Shown piece by piece: positions 34,926 to 43,176 of a stretch of 58,141 nt of DNA. The notes beneath the pieces are model-generated. The model was given only the letters and a program-made list of their open reading frames with translations, searched no databases and was not told the origin of the DNA. Source of the DNA: Cellulomonas aerilata. GTDB lineage: Bacteria > Actinomycetota > Actinomycetes > Actinomycetales > Cellulomonadaceae. The translations under genes and the position numbers were made by a program. The stretch spans positions 1 through 58,141 of the forward strand of contig NZ_BJYY01000023.1 of the NCBI RefSeq assembly GCF_007991755.1. The letters run 5' to 3'. Positions within the stretch are counted from its first letter, which is position 1, and each line of letters opens with the position of its first letter.

Positions 34926-37900
34926 GTGCGACTCACCGTGGCCGGTCACGCCGGCTCCCCCGACCTCGACGTCGAGGTCCCTGACGGCGCCCGCCTCGGC
35001 GACCTGCGCCCGCACCTGGCCGCGGCGACCGGGCGGCCCGAGCTCGCCCTCCGGGCGCCCGGCGCGTCCGTGGCCGTCCTCGCGGTGGACAACGCGGTGC
35101 TCGACGACGACCAGCGGACCGGGCGTGCCCCGCTGGTCGCCGGCGCGGTCCTGCGGCTGGGGCGTGGCTCGCCGGACCCCGAGCTGCACGCGCTGCGGTC
35201 CCCGTGGCACCTGGCGGTGGTCGGCGGCCCGGACAGCGGGGCGCTGGTCGCCCTGGAGGGGGCCGTGGAGGTCGGCCGCCCGGCGCGGGTCGAGGTGGGC
35301 GGGGCGGTGCCGGTGGAGGAGGGCCGGGCGCCGGGCGAGCCGGGTGCGCCGGACGCGCCCGGGGGCGGCCGCGGGGATCGTGCGCGGGGCCCGGTCCGTC
35401 CGGGCAGGCGGCGCGCGGGTCCGGGTGCGCGCGGAGACCGTGCGCGGGGCCCGGCCCGTCGCGGCGCCCCGGGCGTGCCCGTCCGGCGGCTGGACGTCGA
35501 CGACCGGTACGCGTCCGTGCGGCACGTGGTCGTCGAGCTCCGCACCGGACGACGCGCCGGAGGGGCCACGGGCCCGACCGTGCGGGACCTGGGCTCCCAC
35601 AACGGCACCGTCCTGCTGCGGGCCGGCGGCCGAGGCCGGCCGCGACGCGTCGGCCGGCGACGCCGGCGCCTGCGCCGCGGTGACCGGGTCGTGCTCGGCG
35701 GGACGGTGCTGGAGGTCCGGACGCGCCGGGACGTCGAGCGGCTGCGCGGATGGCCGGAGGGCATCACGCCCGACCGGAACGGCCCACTTACCGGCGGTGC
35801 ACCCCCGGTGCCGCGGGCCGGGGCGTCGACCTGGCTGGCCGGCGCCCTCGGCGGCGTCGTCTTCGCGGTGGTCACCGGCAGCCCGTCCATGCTGGCCCTC
35901 GCCGCCGTCGGCCCGCTGACCGCCGTCCTCGGGGGTCTCGTCGACCGCGCGGTGGGTCGACGCCGCCGGGTCCGGTCCGGCACGCCCGTCCGCCGCGGCC
36001 TGCCCACCGGTCGTCGCCGGCCGGACCGCGCGGTCCCGGACGACCGCCTGCCCGACGACCGCCTGCCCGAAGGTCGCCTGCCGGACGACGGCCTGCTGGG
36101 CGACGGCTTCCGGGCGCCACTCGCGTCGGACCTGCGCACCAGGGCACTCCTGGCGGTCCACGGGGGTGACGACGCGGGGTCGGCGCGGCGCCGGGACGGC
36201 CCGACCGACGGCATGGCCCGGGCCCCGGACGACGGGCGAGCGGGCGGGATCCCGCCGCGGGACCGGCCCGCGCACCGGGCGCCCGTGGCCGTCGTCGGAC
36301 CGCGTCCGGCGGCGCTCGCGGTGTCCCGCCTGCTGGTGTGCGCCGAGCTCACCGCCGCGGCTCGGGACGGCAGGCCGGTCGACGTCGAGGTCCGGCCGCG
36401 CACCGGCGCGGCCGAGGCGTGGGCGTGGTGCGCCTGGGTCGGCGCGTCCAGGTCGGCGCCGGGGTCCGCGCCGGGGCCTGCGCCGACGGTGGTGGTCGTC
36501 GACGGCGCGCACGACCGGTCAGCGCGGGAGTCCGCCGGCCTCGCCCCCGGGCTCCCGTGGCCGGCCGACCGACCGGCCCACGACGATCGGGCCCACGACC
36601 GTCAGCCGCTCGTCGTCGTCGTCGAGGACGACCCCGCGCGCGTGCCGGCGTGGTGCCGGACCCGCGTGCAGGTGCACGCCGACGGGGTCGCCGCGACGGT
36701 GCACGGGGTCGCGGACCTGCGGGGGGACGGTGACCGCACGACGGCGGACCACCGGGGCGGGCGGGCGGTCAGCGGGGTGTCGACGGCGTGGGCGCAACGG
36801 CAGGCGCGCCTGCTCGCGGCGGTCCAGCAGCGCACGGCGACCGGGCACGGCGCCGCACCACCCGTCGCGGCGCTCCCCCGCGCCGTCGCCCTCGCGGACC
36901 TGCCCGGGATCCCGCTGCCCGACGAGGGCGCCGTGCTGGCGGCGTGGGAGGGCGCGCACGGACGCCGGCCGGGCGGGCTCACGGCGCACCTGGGAGCCGG
37001 TGCTGACGGCCCGGTCCTGCTGGACCTCGTGCAGGACGGACCGCACGCGCTGGTCGCCGGGACCACCGGCGCGGGCAAGTCCGAGCTGCTCCAGACCTGG
37101 GTGCTGTCGCTGGCCCTGACCTGCTCGCCGGCGGCGCTCGCGATCCTGCTGGTCGACTACAAGGGTGGCGCCGGGCTGGGCGCGTGCATGCGCCTGCCGC
37201 ACGTGGTGGGCCAGGTGACGGACCTCGACCCGTCCCTGGCGCAGCGCGCGCTGACCGGCCTGCGCGCCGAGCTGCGCCGTCGCGAGCGGCTCCTCGCCGC
37301 CCACGGCGCGCCCGACCTCGCCTCCCTGCGCGACCGGGCGCCGCAGGAGGCTCCGCCCAGCCTCCTCGTCGTGGTCGACGAGTTCCGCGCGCTGCTCGAC
37401 GACCTGCCAGGGTTCGTCCCGGGCCTGCTGCGGGTGGCGGCGCAGGGACGCTCGCTCGGCGTCCACCTGCTGCTCGCGACGCAGCGGCCCGGCGGCGCCG
37501 TCGGTCCTGACCTGCGGGCCAACCTCGCCGTGCGGGTGTGCCTGCGCGTGACGGACGCGGCGGACTCGCTGGACGTCCTCGACGTGCCGGACGCCGCCCG
37601 GATCCCCCCGGGCCTGCCCGGTCGCGCGCTCCTGCGCCGCGGCCCCGGCGTCCCCGAGCCCCTGCAGGTCGCGCTCGCGGACGCGCGTCCGTCGACCGCG
37701 GCCGAGCCCGTCCGACGCGTCGTCGGCGCGCGGCGACCCACGGGGGCGCAACCGGCCGCCGTCCGTGAGGCACCCGGGCGCGTCGCGGTGCGCGACGGTC
37801 CGGACCTGACCCAGGCGTGGGTCGCCGCCGCGGTCGCCGCGGCGCGGCACGCCGGCCTGCCGGCCCCGGACGTCCCGTGGCTGCCCGCGCTGCCCACCAC

Positions 37901-39671
37901 CGTGAGCTGGGCGGACCTGACGGCGCACACGCGGACCGGGGAGCGTGCTGGGGCGTGGTCGCACGCCGCGTCCGCCGGCCGCGACCTGCCCGGTGACCCC
38001 GAGCACCGGCACGCCGGCCCGGACGCCGCGCTCGCGGTCGCGCTCGCCGACGAGCCGGCCGCGCAACGACGCAGCGTGGTGGCGTGGCCGGCGCGGGACG
38101 GCGGGCTGCTGGTCGTCGGCGCCCCGGGCTCGGGACGCACCACGACGATGCAGAGCCTCGCCGCCCGCGCCGCTGCCCAGGGGTGGCAGGTGCACACGAT
38201 CTCCGCCGGGACGCCGGTCGGCCTCGGACCGGGAACGGTGTCACGCACGGCCGGGACCTGGGCGTCCACGGACGACCCCCGGCTGATGGCGCGGCTGCTC
38301 ACCGTGCTGGCCGGTCGACCGGGTGCCGGTCCCAGCGGCTGGAACGGCACCGGCGGCCCGACCGGCGCCGACGGCGGCACCGGCCCGACCGGCGCCGACG
38401 GCACCACTGGCCCGACCGGCGCCGCCGGCACCACGAAACCCGAGCTCGGGACCGGCACGACCGGCCCGCACCTGCTGCTCGTCGACGGGCTCGAGACCGT
38501 GCTCGAGGTCCTCGGCACGGTCGCGCGCGGGCGAGCCGCCGACCGGCTGGTCGAGCTGGTGCGCGACGGCCGCCGGCGCGGGGTGTGCGTGGCGGCGTCG
38601 TCGTCCCCTGCGCTGCCGCACGCGGTCGCCGGACTGTTCGGGTACCGGCTCGTCCTGCGGGTGGGGGACGCGCCGGCCGAGACGATGGCGGGCGTCCCGA
38701 GCGACCTGGCGGGCGGTCGCCGCCCACCCGGCCGTGGCGTGTGGCTGCCTCCCGGGGCCTGCGCAGAGCCCGGGGCTGACGGGGCGGACGGGGCCGGCGG
38801 TCCGGTGCTGTGCCAGGTCGCGGTGCCACCACCCGGGGAGCCCGGCTCCACGGGCCGCCCCACCCCGCAGGCCGCCGTGCGTCTGCTGCCGCTCCCGCAC
38901 CGCGTCACGCTCGACGACCTCGCGCGCGCCGGGCACGTCCCGGCGCTGGACACCTCCGCCGTCCCGACCCCCACCGTTCCGGCGCCCGCCACGTCCGCCC
39001 ACCCGAGGTCCGCCGTCCCGATCGGGCTGGGCGGGGACGACGCCGGACCGGTTCACCTGCCCGTCGAGGGCGGTGCGCTGGTGGTCGGCCCCGGGGGCTC
39101 AGGTCGCTCGACCGCGCTGGCGGTCCTCGCGCACGGGATGCTGGCCCGCGGGCACGAGGTGCTGGTCGTCGCGCGCGACGGACCGCTCCGCGACCTGGGC
39201 GAGCATCGGCTGCCCGACCGCACGTGCGGGTTCGGTGCCGGGCGGGTCGACGCCGTCATCGACGCCCTGCGTCGTGACCCGGACGGGCACCTGCGTCCGG
39301 ACCGGCGGAACCGCCGGGTCGTCGTGCTGGTGGACGACCTGGACGCCCTGGAGCAGCTGGACCCCGTGGCCGCGGCACGGCTCGTCACCGCGCCGCCCGG
39401 CGGCCCAGGCATGCCCGCCGCCTGGAGCCTGGTCGCCTCGGCGCACACGTCGGCCGCGTGCGTGTCGTTCCGGGGGGCGATCGGCGCGCTGCGGACCGGG
39501 CGACGCGGGCTCGTGCTCACCCCGCAGGAGCCGGGCAGCGCCGAGGTGTTCGGCGTGGACCTGTCCTGGGACGTCGACGTCGCCCGGCCGCACGACCCCG
39601 GTCGTGGCGTCGTCGTCCTCGGGCGGCGGACGGTGCCCGTCCAGGTGGCCCACCCGCCCGGGGCCGCCTGA
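34926..39671 (+). CDS. EssC/EccC-like FHA-FtsK/SpoIIIE ATPase (orphan)
   Basis: A 1581-residue protein with the EssC layout. Residues about 1-80 look like a small beta-rich domain. An FHA domain follows, with VRDLGSHNGT near 220. Two hydrophobic segments lie near 299-340. Then come three FtsK/SpoIIIE-type ATPase modules: the first has an intact Walker A GTTGAGKS (712-719) and Walker B LLVDYKGG; the second (GAPGSGRT, about 1065) and third (GPGGSGRS, about 1387) have Arg in place of the Walker Lys, as often seen in EssC/EccC D2/D3. A collagen-like GPTGADG stretch (about 1138-1175) interrupts the second. GTG 34926 fits best; no strong Shine-Dalgarno was seen. No EccB/D/E, MycP or WXG100 gene is near. 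Confidence 0.82.
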   Translation: MRLTVAGHAGSPDLDVEVPDGARLGDLRPHLAAATGRPELALRAPGASVAVLAVDNAVLDDDQRTGRAPLVAGAVLRLGRGSPDPELHALRSPWHLAVVGGPDSGALVALEGAVEVGRPARVEVGGAVPVEEGRAPGEPGAPDAPGGGRGDRARGPVRPGRRRAGPGARGDRARGPARRGAPGVPVRRLDVDDRYASVRHVVVELRTGRRAGGATGPTVRDLGSHNGTVLLRAGGRGRPRRVGRRRRRLRRGDRVVLGGTVLEVRTRRDVERLRGWPEGITPDRNGPLTGGAPPVPRAGASTWLAGALGGVVFAVVTGSPSMLALAAVGPLTAVLGGLVDRAVGRRRRVRSGTPVRRGLPTGRRRPDRAVPDDRLPDDRLPEGRLPDDGLLGDGFRAPLASDLRTRALLAVHGGDDAGSARRRDGPTDGMARAPDDGRAGGIPPRDRPAHRAPVAVVGPRPAALAVSRLLVCAELTAAARDGRPVDVEVRPRTGAAEAWAWCAWVGASRSAPGSAPGPAPTVVVVDGAHDRSARESAGLAPGLPWPADRPAHDDRAHDRQPLVVVVEDDPARVPAWCRTRVQVHADGVAATVHGVADLRGDGDRTTADHRGGRAVSGVSTAWAQRQARLLAAVQQRTATGHGAAPPVAALPRAVALADLPGIPLPDEGAVLAAWEGAHGRRPGGLTAHLGAGADGPVLLDLVQDGPHALVAGTTGAGKSELLQTWVLSLALTCSPAALAILLVDYKGGAGLGACMRLPHVVGQVTDLDPSLAQRALTGLRAELRRRERLLAAHGAPDLASLRDRAPQEAPPSLLVVVDEFRALLDDLPGFVPGLLRVAAQGRSLGVHLLLATQRPGGAVGPDLRANLAVRVCLRVTDAADSLDVLDVPDAARIPPGLPGRALLRRGPGVPEPLQVALADARPSTAAEPVRRVVGARRPTGAQPAAVREAPGRVAVRDGPDLTQAWVAAAVAAARHAGLPAPDVPWLPALPTTVSWADLTAHTRTGERAGAWSHAASAGRDLPGDPEHRHAGPDAALAVALADEPAAQRRSVVAWPARDGGLLVVGAPGSGRTTTMQSLAARAAAQGWQVHTISAGTPVGLGPGTVSRTAGTWASTDDPRLMARLLTVLAGRPGAGPSGWNGTGGPTGADGGTGPTGADGTTGPTGAAGTTKPELGTGTTGPHLLLVDGLETVLEVLGTVARGRAADRLVELVRDGRRRGVCVAASSSPALPHAVAGLFGYRLVLRVGDAPAETMAGVPSDLAGGRRPPGRGVWLPPGACAEPGADGADGAGGPVLCQVAVPPPGEPGSTGRPTPQAAVRLLPLPHRVTLDDLARAGHVPALDTSAVPTPTVPAPATSAHPRSAVPIGLGGDDAGPVHLPVEGGALVVGPGGSGRSTALAVLAHGMLARGHEVLVVARDGPLRDLGEHRLPDRTCGFGAGRVDAVIDALRRDPDGHLRPDRRNRRVVVLVDDLDALEQLDPVAAARLVTAPPGGPGMPAAWSLVASAHTSAACVSFRGAIGALRTGRRGLVLTPQEPGSAEVFGVDLSWDVDVARPHDPGRGVVVLGRRTVPVQVAHPPGAA

Positions 39672-39726
39672 GGGCGCCCGAGATCCGGTCCCGCCAGAGG
39701 GCGCTCCGGGCCCGGCGGCCGTCCGC

Positions 39727-40206
39727 TCAGGCGGGTGGCCGCTCGGCCGTGACGGCCACGACGGACGGGAGCAGCAGACCGACGCCGACGGCCAGCGCGC
39801 TGACCAGCACACCCGTGGCCCACGGGGCCAGCTCGACGCCGAGCCACCCCACGCTCATCACCACGAGGAGCACCTGCCACGTCATCACCGGCGAGCGGGC
39901 CCACCGGCGCCCGGCCCACAGCCCGCGGACGCCGAGGACCAGCACGGCGGCGACACCGAGCGCGAACAGGACCAGGAAGACGGCCGCCCCGGGCAGCCGG
40001 CTCTCGCCGCGGACCAGCCCGAGGACCCAGGCCGAGGCCAGCCCGACCAGCAGCCCGGCCTGCACCAGGACCAGCGCGCACACCACCGTCAGGGCGGCGG
40101 GGCGACGTCGGGAAGAGTGATTGTCGGGCACGGCTGCTGTTTTGTCGTCCGGAACAGGAACGCCGTCCGGCGACCGGTCCGAGGGGCGACGAGCGGAGCG
40201 GCTCAC
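39727..40206 (-). CDS. Four-helix membrane protein of unknown function
   Basis: A 159-residue protein: a charged cytosolic N-terminus of about 35 residues, then four hydrophobic segments (near 38-62, 73-94, 106-122 and 128-150). No family was recognised. It converges on the EssC-like gene and is divergent from whiB1. The GTG start follows a TAGGGT hexamer at the leaderless spacing, and codon use matches its neighbours, so it is likely real. Confidence 0.75.
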   Translation of the reverse strand: MSRSARRPSDRSPDGVPVPDDKTAAVPDNHSSRRRPAALTVVCALVLVQAGLLVGLASAWVLGLVRGESRLPGAAVFLVLFALGVAAVLVLGVRGLWAGRRWARSPVMTWQVLLVVMSVGWLGVELAPWATGVLVSALAVGVGLLLPSVVAVTAERPPA

Positions 40207-40212
40207 GCGTCG

Positions 40213-40218
40213 ACCCTA
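40213..40218 (-). promoter_or_regulatory. -10 element (TAGGGT) for the four-helix membrane protein
   Basis: On the minus strand TAGGGT ends 6 nt before the GTG at 40206, again with no Shine-Dalgarno. Confidence 0.45.
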
Positions 40219-40370
40219 CGCGCGGCGACGGCACCCTCACAGGACAGAACTGCAGGCCAGGGTGTGATCAAGACCTCAGCCGTGATCGGGTCGAAACCTC
40301 ACCGTGACCTCTTGTGGACTACGCGGTCAGATGTGAACCTTGACGCAGGTTTTGTTCGAACCCTCAACGC

Positions 40371-40399
40371 GAGCCGACAACCCCTGCGGGGGTCGGCTC
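40371..40399 (+). promoter_or_regulatory. Stem-loop in the whiB1 leader
   Basis: Outer stem 40371-40378 (GAGCCGAC) with 40392-40399, inner stem CCCC/GGGG with a TGC loop, and a 2-nt AA bulge. It ends 21 nt before the whiB1 ATG and does not cover the Shine-Dalgarno (AGGAG, 40411-40415). It may be an RNA stability or attenuation element. The 214-nt region upstream is AT-richer than its surroundings and holds the promoter. Confidence 0.55.
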
Positions 40400-40420
40400 C
40401 ACCTGTGCCTAGGAGCTGTC

Positions 40421-40669
40421 ATGGATTGGCGCCACCGCGCTGCGTGCCTGGACGAAGACCCGGAGCTGTTCTTCCCGATCGGGAACACCGGGCCTGCGCT
40501 CCTGCAGATCGACGACGCGAAGGCCGTCTGCCGTCGTTGCCCCGTCGTGGACACGTGCCTCAAGTGGGCCCTCGAGTCCGGCCAGGACGCCGGCGTCTGG
40601 GGCGGGCTGTCGGAGGACGAGCGTCGCGCCCTCAAGCGCCGCACCGCGCGCCAGCGTCGGGCCAGCTGA
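40421..40669 (+). CDS. whiB1: WhiB-family iron-sulfur transcription regulator, WhiB1 type
   Basis: An 82-residue protein. Cys9, Cys37, Cys40 and Cys46 (C-X27-C-X2-C-X5-C) would hold a [4Fe-4S] cluster. The GVWGG turn (58-62) is followed by a basic RRALKRRTARQRR tail that contacts DNA. It is close in sequence to mycobacterial WhiB1 throughout, including MDWRH and DEDPELFFP. WhiB1 binds the principal sigma factor, and its cluster reacts with nitric oxide. The neighbouring pdtaS gene matches the mycobacterial order (whiB1 beside pdtaS). The ATG at 40421 is chosen for the family start and the AGGAG 5 nt before it; an upstream in-frame ATG at 40340 is not needed. Confidence 0.95.
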   Translation: MDWRHRAACLDEDPELFFPIGNTGPALLQIDDAKAVCRRCPVVDTCLKWALESGQDAGVWGGLSEDERRALKRRTARQRRAS

Positions 40670-40693
40670 GCGGCGGCACCGCACCACCCACGC

Positions 40694-40724
40694 GATGCCC
40701 GGGCGAGCTCCTCGCCCGGGCATC
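40694..40724. terminator. Bidirectional hairpin terminator between whiB1 and pdtaS
   Basis: Perfect 14-bp inverted repeat (40694-40707, GATGCCCGGGCGAG; 40711-40724) with a 3-nt loop. It lies 24 nt after the whiB1 stop and 15 nt from the pdtaS stop. Confidence 0.75.
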
Positions 40725-40739
40725 CGTGCGTCCGGGGTC

Positions 40740-42206
40740 CTACGCCTGCGGGAGCCGCAGCTTGACGTCCAGGACGACCTGCGTCCCGCCGCCGTCCCGC
40801 GGCAGCCAGTCGATCGACCCGTGCAGCTCGTTGGCGACGAGCGTCGACACGATCTGGGTGCCCAGGCCGGTGCCGGCACCCTTCCCCTCGGGCAGCCCCA
40901 CCCCGTCGTCGGCGACGACGACCCGCAGCTCCTGGCCGTCCCGGGTGGCGTCGATCTCCACCGTGCCGCCCTCGGTGCTCGACAGCCCGTGCTCCACGGC
41001 GTTCGTCACCAGCTCGGTCAGCACCAGCGCCAGTGCGGTCGCGTCCTCGGCCGGGACCATCCCGAACGAGCCGGTCGTCCGGGTCCGCACCTGGGCGCCG
41101 GCGGAGGCGACGTCGGCGGTGAGCCGCAGGCTGCGCCCCACCAGGGCGTCGAACGGCACCGACTCGTCCAGCGTCTGCGAGAGCGTCTCGTGCACCAGGG
41201 CGATGGTCGCGACCCGGCGCATCGCCTCCTCGAGCGCCTCCTTGGCCTCCGGCGACGTCATCCGCCGGGCCTGCAGACGCAGCAGCGCGGCCACGGTCTG
41301 CAGGTTGTTCTTCACGCGGTGGTGGATCTCGCGGATCGTCGCGTCCTTGGTGATGAGCTCGCGCTCGCGCCGGCGCAGCTCGGACACGTCCCGGCACAGC
41401 AGCACGGCGCCGATCCGCTCGCCGTTCTCCGTGAGCGGGACGGCGCGCAGCGACAGGCAGACCCCGTGCGCCTCCAGGTCCGTGCGCCACGGCGCACGGC
41501 CCATGATGACCAGCGGCATCGACTCGTCGACCGGCGACTGGTGCTCGACGAGGTCGGTGGTGACCTCGATCAGCGAGCGGCCGACGAGGCTGCCCATCAC
41601 CCCGAACCGGTGGAAGCAGCTCAGCGCGTTCGGGCTGGCGTAGAGCACCTCTCCCTCGGAGTTGAGGCGGATCAGCCCGTCCCCCACGCGGGGGGCGCCG
41701 CGGCGCGAGCCGGTCGCGGAGTTCGCCACCGGGAACTCCCCGCGGCCGATCATGCTCATGATGTCGTCGGCGGCCTCGACGTAGTTGAGCTCGAGCCGGC
41801 TCGGGGTGCGCGCCCCGCCGAGGTTCGTCTGGCGCGCCACGACGGCGATGGCCCGGCCGTTGCGCACCACCGGCGTCGCCTCCTCGCGGACCGCGTACGA
41901 CCCGAACCAGCGCGGCTCGCGCGAGCGCTGCGGACGCAGCTCGGTCAGCGCGCGCTCGAGCTGGGGGCGCTGCCCCTCCGGGGCGCTGGAGCCGACGATG
42001 TCGTCGTAGTGGACCGTCGCGCCGGTGCTCGGCCGGCACTGCGCGATCGCGACGAAGTCCCCCGAGCGGGTGGGCAGCCACAGCACGAGATCGGCGAACG
42101 CGAGGTCGGAGACCACCTGCCAGTCCCCCACCAGCAGGTGCAGCCACTCCACGTCCGCGGCGTCGATGTCGCAGTGGCGGGAGACCAGGTCGCTGAGCGT
42201 GGACAC
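40740..42206 (-). CDS. pdtaS: Sensor histidine kinase PdtaS
   Basis: A 488-residue soluble kinase: N-terminal GAF-like domain (about 1-150), PAS-like domain (about 160-290), then HisKA_2 and HATPase domains. REIHHRVKNNLQTVAALL holds the phospho-accepting His, and LTELVTNAVEHG is the N box. This matches mycobacterial PdtaS, which signals to the RNA-binding antiterminator PdtaR; no pdtaR is in the window. The GTG at 42206 begins STLSDL, as the family does, and lies 7 nt after a -10 hexamer, while the longer in-frame form (to 42296) adds unrelated residues. It is next to whiB1 as in mycobacteria. Confidence 0.93.
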   Translation of the reverse strand: MSTLSDLVSRHCDIDAADVEWLHLLVGDWQVVSDLAFADLVLWLPTRSGDFVAIAQCRPSTGATVHYDDIVGSSAPEGQRPQLERALTELRPQRSREPRWFGSYAVREEATPVVRNGRAIAVVARQTNLGGARTPSRLELNYVEAADDIMSMIGRGEFPVANSATGSRRGAPRVGDGLIRLNSEGEVLYASPNALSCFHRFGVMGSLVGRSLIEVTTDLVEHQSPVDESMPLVIMGRAPWRTDLEAHGVCLSLRAVPLTENGERIGAVLLCRDVSELRRRERELITKDATIREIHHRVKNNLQTVAALLRLQARRMTSPEAKEALEEAMRRVATIALVHETLSQTLDESVPFDALVGRSLRLTADVASAGAQVRTRTTGSFGMVPAEDATALALVLTELVTNAVEHGLSSTEGGTVEIDATRDGQELRVVVADDGVGLPEGKGAGTGLGTQIVSTLVANELHGSIDWLPRDGGGTQVVLDVKLRLPQA

Positions 42207-42213
42207 GGCCGCC

Positions 42214-42219
42214 AGCCTA
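42214..42219 (-). promoter_or_regulatory. -10 element (TAGGCT) for pdtaS
   Basis: On the minus strand TAGGCT ends 7 nt before the GTG at 42206; leaderless spacing. Confidence 0.5.
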
Positions 42220-42278
42220 GACAGCGTGGCGTGCGCCACCCGCCAGGGAGCCGGCCGAGCATCGCACGGCCGCTCGGA

Positions 42279-42284
42279 TAGCCT
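42279..42284 (+). promoter_or_regulatory. Candidate -10 (TAGCCT) for the DUF2505 gene
   Basis: TAGCCT lies 64 nt before the GTG at 42349. Unlike its neighbours, this gene has a strong AGGAGG (42338-42343) before the start, so a normal leader is likely. Confidence 0.35.
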
Positions 42285-42348
42285 CGCAGGACGCACACCG
42301 GCTGACCGCGTGGCCGCCCGGCCCGCCCCGGTGCTCCAGGAGGTCCAC

Positions 42349-42852
42349 GTGCACGTGCGAGTCGAGCTGCGCTACGCCGCGCCGGTCCCTGCGGTCGCCG
42401 CGATGCTGGCCGACGTCGGCTACACGCGGGCCCGGGTCGAGGCCAGCGGTGCCGGCGTGCTGCAGGCCGACGTCAGCGGCACCGCCGCGGGCGCGGTCAC
42501 CGTCACCACCCGCCGGTCGACGCCGAGCGACCAGATCCCCGCCCAGGCCCGGGCCTTCGTCGGGTCCACGCTGGAGGTCCGTCAGGTCGAGGCGTGGGAG
42601 GCCCCGACCGCGGACGACGGCGCCCGCCGGGGCACCGTGGTCGTGGAGATCCCGGGCGCACCGGTGCGGCTGACCGGCACGGTCACGCTCAAGCCCGACG
42701 GACCGGACGCCTCGGTCCTCACCTACGACGGCGAGCTCAAGGCAGGGGTCCCGCTGTTCGCCGCGGCGATCGAGCAGGCGGCGGCCGGTGCCGTGCGGTC
42801 GGCGCTCCAGGCGGAGCAGGACGCGGGCGCCCGCTGGCTCGCCGCCCGCTGA
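42349..42852 (+). CDS. DUF2505 family protein
   Basis: A 167-residue protein matching DUF2505, a START/SRPBCC-like fold predicted to bind a hydrophobic ligand. The pattern of alternating strands (RVELRYAAPVPAVAAMLADV, later VEIPGAPVRLTGTVTL) and a last helix (about 140-165) is visible. No catalytic motif is seen. The GTG at 42349 is set by AGGAGG 5 nt upstream. It is divergent from pdtaS. Role unknown. Confidence 0.8.
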   Translation: MHVRVELRYAAPVPAVAAMLADVGYTRARVEASGAGVLQADVSGTAAGAVTVTTRRSTPSDQIPAQARAFVGSTLEVRQVEAWEAPTADDGARRGTVVVEIPGAPVRLTGTVTLKPDGPDASVLTYDGELKAGVPLFAAAIEQAAAGAVRSALQAEQDAGARWLAAR

Positions 42853-42921
42853 CCGGCCGCCCGCTGCGCGTGCCCGGAAAACCCTCACGTCCCCCTGGCG
42901 GGGGCGACGGCACACGGTTTC

Positions 42922-42940
42922 CCGTAACGATTCCGTAACG
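42922..42940 (+). promoter_or_regulatory. Direct repeat upstream of the cellobiose operon
   Basis: CCGTAACG occurs twice (42922-42929, 42933-42940) with starts 11 bp apart, one helical turn. It lies 69 bp before the predicted -35 of the cebE-like promoter, where a tandem-binding activator could sit. No protein can be named. The 324-nt gap 42853-43176 contains this repeat, the promoter and three operators, but no gene. Confidence 0.35.
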
Positions 42941-42981
42941 CGGATCATCACCCCGGGCCTCTGACCTGCACAGACGCCCCG

Positions 42982-42995
42982 TGGTACCGCTTCCA
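42982..42995 (+). promoter_or_regulatory. CebR-like operator 1
   Basis: TGGTACCGCTTCCA is a near-palindrome resembling the 14-bp CebR box of actinobacteria (TGGGAGCGCTCCCA). It lies 13 bp before the -35 element. Confidence 0.55.
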
Positions 42996-43008
42996 TCCTG
43001 CTCGGCGG

Positions 43009-43038
43009 TTGACACCGGGACGACGCGCACCCAACCAT
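43009..43038 (+). promoter_or_regulatory. Predicted sigma-A promoter of the cellobiose operon
   Basis: TTGACA (43009-43014) is a consensus -35; AACCAT (43033-43038) is the best -10 at an 18-nt spacer. Transcription would begin near 43045, right at operator 2. Confidence 0.5.
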
Positions 43039-43048
43039 CGTCCTCACG

Positions 43049-43062
43049 TGGAACCGCTCCCG
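43049..43062 (+). promoter_or_regulatory. CebR-like operator 2
   Basis: TGGAACCGCTCCCG matches the CebR box at 11 of 14 positions, and its core is CCGCTCC in place of GCGCTCC. It covers the predicted transcription start. Confidence 0.6.
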
Positions 43063-43072
43063 CACCTCGGTG

Positions 43073-43086
43073 TGGGAGCGCTCCTG
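43073..43086 (+). promoter_or_regulatory. CebR-like operator 3 (best match)
   Basis: TGGGAGCGCTCCTG matches TGGGAGCGCTCCCA at 12 of 14 positions with an intact GGGAGCGCTCC core. It lies downstream of the predicted start, in a roadblock position. The LacI-family gene at 48065 is the likely binder. Confidence 0.7.
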
Positions 43087-43176
43087 CACCGGCCTTCTGG
43101 CCACGCCGCCGTCCTGTCGAGGGCTTCGGCGCAACCCGTACGGCGACGACGCCGACGAGCTGACAAGGGAGTCATA

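Noticed and set aside
34926-40206. Complete type VII (ESX) secretion locus
   Set aside because: Only the EssC-like ATPase is present. No WXG100, EccB, EccD, EccE or mycosin-like gene was found, and the adjacent four-helix protein has no ESX signature.
40340-40368. Consensus promoter TTGACG with -10 for whiB1
   Set aside because: TTGACG (40340-40345) is a fair -35, but the hexamer 17-18 nt downstream (around CTCAAC) is poor, so no promoter was annotated.
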